Shown here: piece after piece, positions 1 through 5,779 of the stretch
Numbering within the stretch: position 1 is the stretch's first letter
How the letters are laid out: every line of letters begins with the position of its first letter
Source of the DNA: JBDNFP01 sp041689775
Lineage (GTDB): Bacteria > Bacteroidota > Bacteroidia > Cytophagales > Spirosomataceae
Length of the DNA stretch: 7,609 nt
Direction: 5' to 3'
Assembly (NCBI GenBank): GCA_041689775.1
Contig: JBDNFP010000072.1
Coordinates: forward strand, 1-7,609
Program-made: the position numbers and the translations under genes
The notes under the pieces: model-generated
The model's database searches: none
Seen by the model: only the letters and a program-made list of their open reading frames with translations
What the model was told of the DNA's origin: nothing

Positions 1-2
1 AC

Positions 3-56
3 ATCAACAAACACTATTTCAAAACAGGAACATATGGCGACTCCGTCGCTGAATGA
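3..56 (+). CDS. 3' end of an unidentified upstream gene (partial)
   Basis: A reading frame open from the window edge ends at TGA (54-56) and gives a C-terminus ending in TGTYGDSVAE. Only 17 residues are visible and the family cannot be recognised. The choice of frame rests on protein-like composition and on the plus-strand intrinsic terminator about 85 bp downstream, which implies a plus-strand transcript ending here. A second frame stays open to a TGA at 85-87 and cannot be excluded. Confidence 0.35.
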   Translation: MNKHYFKTGTYGDSVAE

Positions 57-140
57 TCAACCCTTTATAGACACTACCAAAAAATGATACTTGTGGACAC
101 GATAAAAAGGTTTTATAACCAAAATTGTGGTTCCTGATAA

Positions 141-205
141 GTAAAGCCAAGGGGAAGGGACAATTCGATTCTTCCCCTTCTTTACTAAAAACAGGGCTTT
201 TTTTT
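141..205 (+). terminator. Rho-independent terminator of the upstream gene
   Basis: GTAAAG (141-146) pairs with CTTTAC (180-185), and AAGGGGAAG (149-157) pairs with CTTCCCCTT (171-179). This makes a long stem interrupted only by a CC bulge, with a 13-nt loop. A run of T residues follows at 198-205. AAAGCC (143-148) could pair instead with GGGCTTT just before the T-run, so the exact fold is ambiguous. The T-run is on the plus strand, so the element probably ends the gene whose tail is at the window start. Confidence 0.7.
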
Positions 206-309
206 CAATAAAAAACGTCGCCAAGAAATATTTTTGACTTTTTTTAAGACCAATAGAGTTGATAATCAGTTTTGTAAGAAAAACCCGAAAAAATAATATT
301 ACAAGACGC

Positions 310-340
310 TTGCGTAGTATAGTCTGACCACCTACTTTTG
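310..340 (+). promoter_or_regulatory. Bacteroidota-type promoter for tRNA-Asp
   Basis: TTG at 310-312 is followed by a 20-nt spacer and TACTTTTG at 333-340. This matches the Bacteroidota housekeeping pattern, a -33 TTG and a -7 TAnnTTTG box. Transcription would start near 346-348, leaving a leader of about 36 nt before the mature tRNA 5' end at 383. No rival site of similar quality was found between the upstream terminator and the tRNA. Confidence 0.6.
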
Positions 341-382
341 TACCACAATATCACTGAAACGACAGCGATATAAGAGAAAAAT

Positions 383-456
383 GGTTCGGTAGTTCAGTTG
401 GTTAGAATACCTGCCTGTCACGCAGGGGGTCGCGGGTTCGAGTCCCGTCCGGACCG
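383..456 (+). tRNA. tRNA-Asp (anticodon GTC)
   Basis: The full cloverleaf can be folded by eye. The acceptor stem is GGTTCGG (383-389) with CCGGACC (449-455), with one G-U pair and discriminator G456. The D stem is 392-395 with 405-408. The anticodon stem CCTGC/GCAGG (410-414 with 422-426) encloses loop CTGTCAC, with anticodon GTC at 417-419. The variable loop has 5 nt. The T stem GCGGG/CCCGT encloses TTCGAGT. The anticodon reads GAC/GAU, giving aspartate. The bases after the discriminator are CAA, so CCA is not fully encoded and must be completed enzymatically. The gene has its own promoter upstream and a strong terminator directly downstream, so it appears to be a single-gene transcript. 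Confidence 0.97.
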
Positions 457-458
457 CA

Positions 459-504
459 AATAATAAAAGCCTGATAATCATTAGATTGTCAGGCTTTTAT
501 TATT
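459..504 (+). terminator. Strong intrinsic terminator after tRNA-Asp
   Basis: AATAATAAAAGCCTGA (459-474) and TCAGGCTTTTATTATT (489-504) are perfect 16-bp inverted repeats. Five more pairs (475-479 with 484-488, one G-U) extend the stem to 21 bp around an ATTA tetraloop. The descending arm is U-rich (TTTTATTATT), so it can act as terminator stem and U-tract together. The A/T symmetry means it could stop transcription in both directions. It starts 2 nt after the tRNA end. Confidence 0.85.
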
Positions 505-793
505 GTGATTTGGGGTAAAAAGAAAATACCAGTTTAAACGTAGTGTAAACTTCCGCGTAATAAATTGTGGGTGCAACAAGTAGAAAATAGTTCGCACCAC
601 ATCTACATTACCAAAAGGTAAAAAGACTATTTTTAGGCCCAGTATTTCTAAACCTTTACAAACCACACTACTTTGAAAGCCCCCCGACTCAAAGCCCGTC
701 GGCTTGATCATTGCGACACTCCTTCTTATTTAAACGCAGCGCTACACCCCACAAGCGTTGATCACTGCTTTATACCTCAATCTCAACAAACGA
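505..793. other. Gene-poor spacer between tRNA-Asp and hsdM
   Basis: No convincing gene is seen in these 289 bp. The only notable ORF is on the minus strand (711 down to 481, 76 codons). It has AAGGAG (719-724 on the minus strand) 7 nt before its ATG, but its stop lies inside the tRNA terminator hairpin and its product resembles nothing I know. A short imperfect palindrome lies near 531-551 (AGTTTAAAC / GTGTAAACT). No clear TAnnTTTG promoter for hsdM is visible; TACTTTG near 669-675 is the nearest partial match and lacks a good -33 partner. The hsdM promoter is therefore unassigned. Confidence 0.4.
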
Positions 794-2308
794 ATGACTG
801 AAATAAAAGACCTGGAAAAAACCCTGTGGGCAACCGCCGACAAACTACGCAACAACATGGATGCCGCCGAATACAAGCATATTGTATTGGGGCTGATCTT
901 TTTGAAATATATATCCGATAGTTTTGACGAGTTATACGACAGGCTCAAAGAACAACCTTACGCCGAACCGGAAGATAAGGACGAGTACCTGGCTGAAAAC
1001 GTTTTCTACGTACCACCGCCGGCACGCTGGAAGTATTTGCAATACCAACGGGCTAAGCTACCTACTATTGGTAAAGATATTGACGATGCCATGGACGCCA
1101 TCGAGAAGGATAATCCTTCGTTGAAAGGTGTATTGCCCAAAGACTACGCCCGTCCGGCGTTGGATAAGAAGCGATTGGGTGAACTGATCGACCTTATTGG
1201 TAATGTCGGCTTCAATCAGCCGGGGCATAGTAGCAAGGATTTATTGGGGCAGGTGTACGAGTATTTCCTCGGTATGTTTGCCGATGCCGAAGGAAAGCGC
1301 GGTGGACAGTTCTACACACCCGAGAGCATCGTGAAGCTACTGGTAGAAATGCTGGAACCGTATAATGGACGAATTTACGACGGTTGCTGCGGTAGCGGTG
1401 GGATGTTTGTGCAAAGTGAGAAATTCTTGAAAGCCCACGGCGGCAAGCTGGGCGATATTGCCGTGTACGGACAGGAGAGCAACCCCACGACCTATAAGCT
1501 AGCCAAGATGAACCTCGCCATCCGGGGCATCGACGCCAAGATCGAGCTGGGTGATACCTTCCATAGCGACCAGCACAAAGATTTGAAAGCGGATTACATC
1601 ATGGCCAACCCTCCTTTCAATATCTCCGATTGGGGCGGCGAGCAGTTGCAGGATAGCCATTTGTGGAAGTACGGGGTACCTCCGGCCGGAAACGCCAACT
1701 ACGGCTGGTTGCAGCTTTTCTTAAACAAGCTTAGCCCCAATGGCACGGCGGGCATTGTACTGGCCAACGGCTCCATGACCACGAACTCCGGTACGGAGAA
1801 TGAAATACGCAAAGAACTCATCGCCGAAGGACTGGTGGATTGCATGGTAGCCTTACCCACGCAGCTTTTCTACAATACGCAGATACCGGCCTGTCTGTGG
1901 TTTTTGGCCCGCAACCGCAAAAACCATAAGTTTCGGGATCGGTCGAACGAAATACTGTTCATCGACGCCCGCAAGCTGGGTACCATGGTGAGCCGCCGTA
2001 ACCGCGCCCTCACCGACGACGATCTGGCCCAAATCACCGACGCCTACCATAGCTGGCGCAACCTGGGAGGTACCTACGAAGACGTGGCGGGCTTCTGCAA
2101 AGCGGCGACGCTGGCCGAGGTGGAGGCCAATAATTACGTGCTTACCCCTGGACGCTACGTAGGTACCGAGGAAGTGGAGGACGACGGCGTGTCTTTTGAT
2201 GAAAAAGTAGCCGAAATAACCACCCACCTGAAAGCCCACTTTGCGGAGTCGGCGGTGTTGCAGGAGCGGATTAAGGCTAATTTATTGAAGGTAGGGATTG
2301 AAATATGA
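794..2308 (+). CDS. hsdM: Type I restriction-modification DNA adenine methyltransferase, subunit M
   Basis: This gene encodes the modification subunit, which transfers a methyl group from S-adenosylmethionine to N6 of adenine and, as M2S with HsdS, forms the core of a type I enzyme. The product is 504 residues, normal for HsdM. The N-terminal helical HsdM_N region (DLEKTLWATADKLR, then the GLIFLKYISDSF segment) is followed by the N6_Mtase domain: RGGQFYTP at residues 169-176, SAM-binding motif I DGCCGSGG at 196-203, QESN at 227-230, and catalytic motif IV NPPF at 272-275. All key residues are present. The ATG at 794 is preferred because MTEIKDLEKTLW is the usual family start. A TTG at 758 would add 12 atypical residues. 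The stop overlaps the next start (ATGA), a sign of translational coupling. The last 27 codons recur in diverged form at 4071-4153. Confidence 0.96.
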   Translation: MTEIKDLEKTLWATADKLRNNMDAAEYKHIVLGLIFLKYISDSFDELYDRLKEQPYAEPEDKDEYLAENVFYVPPPARWKYLQYQRAKLPTIGKDIDDAMDAIEKDNPSLKGVLPKDYARPALDKKRLGELIDLIGNVGFNQPGHSSKDLLGQVYEYFLGMFADAEGKRGGQFYTPESIVKLLVEMLEPYNGRIYDGCCGSGGMFVQSEKFLKAHGGKLGDIAVYGQESNPTTYKLAKMNLAIRGIDAKIELGDTFHSDQHKDLKADYIMANPPFNISDWGGEQLQDSHLWKYGVPPAGNANYGWLQLFLNKLSPNGTAGIVLANGSMTTNSGTENEIRKELIAEGLVDCMVALPTQLFYNTQIPACLWFLARNRKNHKFRDRSNEILFIDARKLGTMVSRRNRALTDDDLAQITDAYHSWRNLGGTYEDVAGFCKAATLAEVEANNYVLTPGRYVGTEEVEDDGVSFDEKVAEITTHLKAHFAESAVLQERIKANLLKVGIEI

Positions 2309-3964
2309 ACGACTGGAAAGAAGACAGCAGTATTGATTTTAAGAGCCTTCGGCAAGTGGTTGGCAGAAATTCAGACGTACCCAATCTGGCCGAAACCTGC
2401 GTTTGCTTTGCCAATGCACAAGGCGGACGTATTATCGTGGGCATTGAAAATAAGCAATCTGAGCCGCCAATTCAGCAGAAAGTAGATATTGAAGAAATTA
2501 ATAAGGTCATCAGCAGGCTCCGGAGTCTGACGGATGGGGTAGGGATCGCTAATCCTGAAATCCACACGCATGAAAATGGCGGGCAGTTTTTTTCCTTTAA
2601 GATCCTGCCTTCTTCTCGCACGATAGCTACAACTTCCGGCGGAAAAGTTTTGATGAGAATATCGGATAACTGCTATCCTGTGAGCGGAGAAGAATTAACA
2701 AGCCTTGCCGCCGAAAAAAATGCCTTCCAATGGGAAGTGGTTGTAGCTCAAAAAATCACCCTGGATAAAGCAGACCAAAGCCAAATCGACTATTTCCTGT
2801 ACCATATCAGAAGGTCGGACAAGGTTTCGGACTTCATCAAAGAGAAGGCAGACGCAGAGGTTTTGGAATTCTATCAACTTATCTCTCCCGAAGGTTACCT
2901 CACTAATTTAGGGGTACTTTGGCTGGGTACTCCCGCGCAGCGAGCCAGGATAAACTACCCGATTACGCTATAATACATCGTTTACAACGAGCTGGAAGAA
3001 AAAATTCGTAAGAAAGAATGGCATTTTCACCTGCACAACCCTATGCAGTTGCTGCTTGAAATCGAAAAGGAGGCCGTTGAATTGACTTACTCTGTTGAAT
3101 TGTCGAAGGGACTGTTCCGTGATACGATTCGCGATTACCCCAAAGAAGTAATCAGGGAACTGCTAAATCAATGCCATTGCCCATAAGCGGTACACGAGTT
3201 CAGGGGATATTTTTCTGGAAGTTTATCCTGACCGGGTGGTATTTACAAATCCTGGGGGCTTACCGCTGGGCATATCGAAGGACAATATTCTGCACGAGCG
3301 GCAACGAAGGAATCCCCATCTTATCCAGACATTGCATGATCTTAAATTGATGGAAGGAGAGGGTTCCGGCTACGATCTGGTATATGAAAAGCTGAGCCTT
3401 GATGCCAAACCCTTTCCTGAATTGGAAAGCTCATTCACTAAGCTGGTGGTTACCGTCAAGTCAGGGATTCTCGATGAGGAGGCGCTATCCGTCATCGGCT
3501 ATGTCCATAAACATTTTGTGCTCACTCAGAAAGAGGCTATCACGTTGGGGGTGGTTGCCACTCGCAAAAAATTGCTCTCAACCCAACTTTCTACCACCCT
3601 GCAATTAAATCAGGAGGACAAACTTAAGTATTGGCTGGGTAGCCTGCTGGACAAAAATATTCTCATCAGTCGGGGAGCCAGAAAGGGTACGGAGTATTTG
3701 CTGAATCCCGATTTGTTCTCCCAGGCAAAGCTGAATCTCACCCCCAGTCTCAAAACCATCGAGCCGTATAAGCTGGAAGCGTTGATCTACGAAGACCTCC
3801 GGCACAATGGCGAAAGCAAGATGGCTGAAATCCAGCAGCGCCTTGCGGAAGTGTACCCTGACGATGTGCGGAAAACAGTTTATCGGATGGTTGAAAAAGA
3901 CGGTTTAGCTACCACTGGCGCATACAGAAGTCGTAGATATTCCCTTCCAAAAAAAAATAAATGA
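2305..3964 (+). pseudogene. AlbA_2 (Schlafen-type) / GHKL ATPase-like protein, disrupted
   Basis: Removing one base restores a protein of about 552 residues of the 'ATP-binding protein / AlbA_2 domain' family often found in defence and accessory loci. The N-terminus fits AlbA_2: DFKSL, then ETCVCFANAQGGRIIVGIEN. The C-terminal half fits a GHKL-like ATPase: ELL-INAIAHKRY (N-box type), NPGGLPLG, RNPHLIQTL and EGEGSG, followed by winged-helix-like sequence. Two lesions break it. One is an in-frame TAA at 2971-2973 (codon 223), after which the same frame continues with clear homologous sequence (YIVYNELEEKIRKKEW). The other is an extra A in AAA at 3165-3167, shifting the frame within the N-box and giving a stop at 3184-3186. 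The 222-residue N-terminal fragment and a C-terminal fragment from about 3236 remain open. It overlaps hsdM by ATGA, so it once belonged to the operon. Sequencing errors could mimic either lesion, but two together favour real decay. Confidence 0.85.
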
Positions 3965-4070
3965 AAACAAAATCAAAAACAAAGTGAGTTATTTTCCTGA
4001 TATTCAATACCTTAATTTGTTTCTATCAAAATAAAATTGAAAACAAAAGACCAGATATAGAAGGAAATCA

Positions 4071-4153
4071 ACCTGAAAGCCCACTTTGCGCAGTCGGCGG
4101 CGTTGCAGGAGCGTATTAAGGGTAATCTGTTGAAAGTAGGTATTGAAATTTAA
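4071..4153 (+). pseudogene. Remnant of an hsdM 3' end (diverged duplicate of 2226-2308)
   Basis: This stretch aligns without gaps to 2226-2308, the end of hsdM, with 73 of 83 bases identical by hand count. It reads LKAHFAQSAALQERIKGN followed by LLKVGIEI and a TAA stop, against LKAHFAESAVLQERIKAN plus LLKVGIEI in the intact gene. Only three residues differ, and most other changes are synonymous, so the copy comes from a functional hsdM allele and not from recent duplication. An in-frame TAG at 4058-4060 closes it upstream, and homology stops abruptly at 4071. The 106 bp before it (3965-4070) are AT-rich and hold nothing recognisable. It marks where a full hsdM probably once ended just before the Xre gene. 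Confidence 0.85.
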
Positions 4154-4160
4154 CAGGCTT

Positions 4161-4195
4161 TTTGGTTTACAAATAACTATAATAGTGTATTTTTG
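4161..4195 (+). promoter_or_regulatory. Promoter of the Xre-peptidase / PIN / hsdS unit
   Basis: TATTTTTG at 4188-4195 is an exact TAnnTTTG -7 box. TTTG at 4161-4164 can serve as the -33 element with a 23-nt spacer, at the long end of the accepted range. A start near 4201-4203 would leave a leader of about 15 nt before the ATG at 4217. No Shine-Dalgarno sequence precedes that ATG (AAAATTATG), as is usual in Bacteroidota. Confidence 0.6.
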
Positions 4196-4201
4196 TAAAC
4201 C
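4164..4201. promoter_or_regulatory. Inverted-repeat operator overlapping the promoter
   Basis: GGTTTACAAA (4164-4173) and TTTGTAAACC (4192-4201) are a perfect 10-bp inverted repeat separated by 18 bp. The right half covers the TTTG of the -7 box and the left half starts at the -33 element, so a protein bound to both halves would block RNA polymerase. The centre-to-centre distance of 28 bp suggests two recognition sites on nearly the same face of the helix. The obvious binder is the Xre-type HTH protein encoded 15 bp downstream, giving negative autoregulation. Binding is inferred; the symmetry and position are seen directly. Confidence 0.7.
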
Positions 4202-4216
4202 CATCTCCTGAAAATT

Positions 4217-5272
4217 ATGAAAGAAATTATTGCTAAAAGAATAAAATCGGCCCGAACCCTGGCCGGGCTCTCACTCCGTGAGCTGGCCGATAAAATGAAT
4301 GGGTTGGTAAGCCACACGGCCATTACCAAGTACGAAAGTGCAGCCATGATGCCCGATAGTACGGTACTGCTGGCACTGGCGACTGCATTGAACGTAAAAA
4401 CGGATTACTTTTTTCGGCCCTACACGGTTTCTATCGAGAATATCGAATTTCGGAAAAAGAGTAAGCTTCCCGCCAAAAGCGTTGCGGCCATTAAGGAGGA
4501 AGTAACGGATCGCCTGGCCAATTACATTGAATTGGAACAGTTTCTCAATCTGTCGTCGGCCTTTGTGAATCCGATTCAGGATCGGGTGATTCGGGACGGG
4601 GATGATCTGGAAGAGGCGGTGAATCATTTGCTGACGGTCTGGAAGCTGGGTTTCAACGCCCTGCCGAATGTCATTGAGCTACTGGAAGAAAAAGAAGTAA
4701 AAGTCATCGAGCTGGACACCGACGAAGCTTTTGACGGGCTATCGGGTTGGACTAACGATGGAATACCGATCGTGGTGGTCAATCAACATTTCCCTGTTGA
4801 GCGGAAGCGTTTCACGGCGCTGCACGAGTTGGGGCATTTGGTACTTCAATTCGATGCCGCCCTCGAAGCCAAACAAAAAGAAAAGCTTTGTCACCGCTTC
4901 GCCGGGGCCATGCTTATACCCAAGGAGACTTTCCTGAAAGTGCTGGTGCCTCCCCGCCAGTCGATTAGCACTGCTGAATTAATTACTATTAAAGAGACCT
5001 ACGGTATTTCAGTGCAGGCCATTATGGCGCGGGCTAAGGCACTGGACGTAGTTAGTGATATTCTCTACCTTAAATTTTGCAAATGGATTTCGCAAAAAGA
5101 AGAGCGGAGAAAAGAAGCGGATCTGGGTGAATATATTGGCCGGGAACATTCGTCTCGATTTAAACAATTGCTGTACCGGGCTACCGCCGAAGAAGTCATT
5201 TCTATGAGTAAAGCGGCCAACCTGGCGAATCAAAAACTAGCTACCTTTCGCGACGAATATATCGAAATATGA
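4217..5272 (+). CDS. Xre-family HTH regulator fused to ImmA/IrrE-type zinc metallopeptidase
   Basis: The 351-residue product has an N-terminal Xre/Cro HTH (about residues 5-68, IAKRIKSARTLAGLSLRELA then TDYFF) and a C-terminal ImmA/IrrE (M78, COG2856) peptidase domain. The zinc motif is HELGH at residues 203-207, within RFTALHELGHLVLQFD, followed by EKLCHRFAGAMLIPKE. In many ImmA/IrrE proteins a glutamate ligand lies just before A-N-x-F-A. Here that position is Leu, with Glu two residues earlier, so the third ligand is uncertain. ImmA of ICEBs1 cleaves a separate HTH repressor; here repressor and protease are one chain. The gene follows a palindromic operator, and its TGA overlaps the ATG of the PIN gene (ATGA), so it is most likely the antitoxin and autorepressor of that pair. 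Whether the peptidase is active, and on what, cannot be told. Confidence 0.88.
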   Translation: MKEIIAKRIKSARTLAGLSLRELADKMNGLVSHTAITKYESAAMMPDSTVLLALATALNVKTDYFFRPYTVSIENIEFRKKSKLPAKSVAAIKEEVTDRLANYIELEQFLNLSSAFVNPIQDRVIRDGDDLEEAVNHLLTVWKLGFNALPNVIELLEEKEVKVIELDTDEAFDGLSGWTNDGIPIVVVNQHFPVERKRFTALHELGHLVLQFDAALEAKQKEKLCHRFAGAMLIPKETFLKVLVPPRQSISTAELITIKETYGISVQAIMARAKALDVVSDILYLKFCKWISQKEERRKEADLGEYIGREHSSRFKQLLYRATAEEVISMSKAANLANQKLATFRDEYIEI

Positions 5273-5778
5273 TCGTAGTAGTCAATGATGCCAATGTGCT
5301 GATTGATCTGGTGAAGCTCCAACTGCTACCCGCCTTTTTCAAAATGAATATGGCTTTCCAAACCACCGATTTGATATTGGCTGAATTACATGATGAGCAG
5401 CGGGAACAGCTTCGCGCGTATCAGGAAACCGGGCGGTTGACGATTGTAACATTTACCGGGCAGGAGTTAGTAGATATATTTCTCCTGCAAGCCGAGAAGC
5501 CTCAACTATCTCAGCAGGATTGCTCAGCGGTGGTCTGCGCTCAGAAAGTGAATGGAAACCTACTGACTTCTGACAACAATCTTCGGAAGTTTGCCACCTC
5601 CAAAAAATTGACCGTCTGTGGGCACCTCTGGATATTAGATCGGATGATAGAACAACAAACGCTCACCGCAACCACAGCAATATTAAAACTAGCCGAATTG
5701 CGCGAAAAAGTTAACACGCGCCTCGGCTTACCCCAACACGAATGCGAAACAAGAATTGCTTACTGGAAAACTTTGTAA
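5269..5778 (+). CDS. PIN-domain protein, probable toxin ribonuclease
   Basis: The 169-residue product has the PIN-domain acidic pattern: D7 in VNDANVLIDL (with D13), E39 in LILAELHDEQ, D84 in LSQQDCSAVV and D102 in LLTSDNNLRKFA. PIN domains of the VapC type are Mg2+-dependent ribonucleases that cut tRNA, rRNA or mRNA. All expected carboxylates are present, so activity is plausible. It is translationally coupled to the Xre-peptidase gene (ATGA overlap) and ends one base before hsdS. At 169 residues it is longer than a typical VapC (about 130); the C-terminal 40 residues, including TRLGLPQHECETRIAYWKTL, have no assigned role. Toxin function is inferred from domain and gene order. A role as a nuclease effector of the restriction locus is an alternative. 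Confidence 0.82.
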   Translation: MIVVVNDANVLIDLVKLQLLPAFFKMNMAFQTTDLILAELHDEQREQLRAYQETGRLTIVTFTGQELVDIFLLQAEKPQLSQQDCSAVVCAQKVNGNLLTSDNNLRKFATSKKLTVCGHLWILDRMIEQQTLTATTAILKLAELREKVNTRLGLPQHECETRIAYWKTL

Positions 5779-5779
5779 A

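Noticed and set aside
758..793. TTG start giving a 516-residue HsdM
   Set aside because: The added 12 residues do not look like the family, while the ATG at 794 yields the usual MTEIKDLEKTLW start.
1853..2239. 128-codon minus-strand ORF inside hsdM
   Set aside because: It lies wholly antisense to well-conserved hsdM codons, and its product has no recognisable features.
3160..3170. Programmed frameshift in the AlbA_2 gene
   Set aside because: CTAAATC is not a recognised slippery heptamer, and a nonsense codon lies about 190 bp upstream, so decay is the simpler explanation.
3236..3964. Independent 242-residue gene starting at GTG 3236
   Set aside because: Homologous sequence continues upstream in the same frame to 3167 (INAIAHKRYTSSGDIFLEV), so this is the C-terminal part of the disrupted AlbA_2 gene and not a separate gene.
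4004..4204. Minus-strand 66-codon ORF over the hsdM remnant and the Xre promoter
   Set aside because: It overlaps the promoter, operator and remnant and has no recognisable product.
4271..4627. 118-codon minus-strand ORF within the Xre-peptidase gene
   Set aside because: It is antisense to the HTH region, which has clear family sequence on the plus strand. It is a shadow frame.
5756..5779. TTG start of hsdS within the PIN gene
   Set aside because: It would overlap the PIN C-terminus out of frame. The ATG at 5780 gives a normal HsdS N-terminus (MTDWIKYKLDEV).
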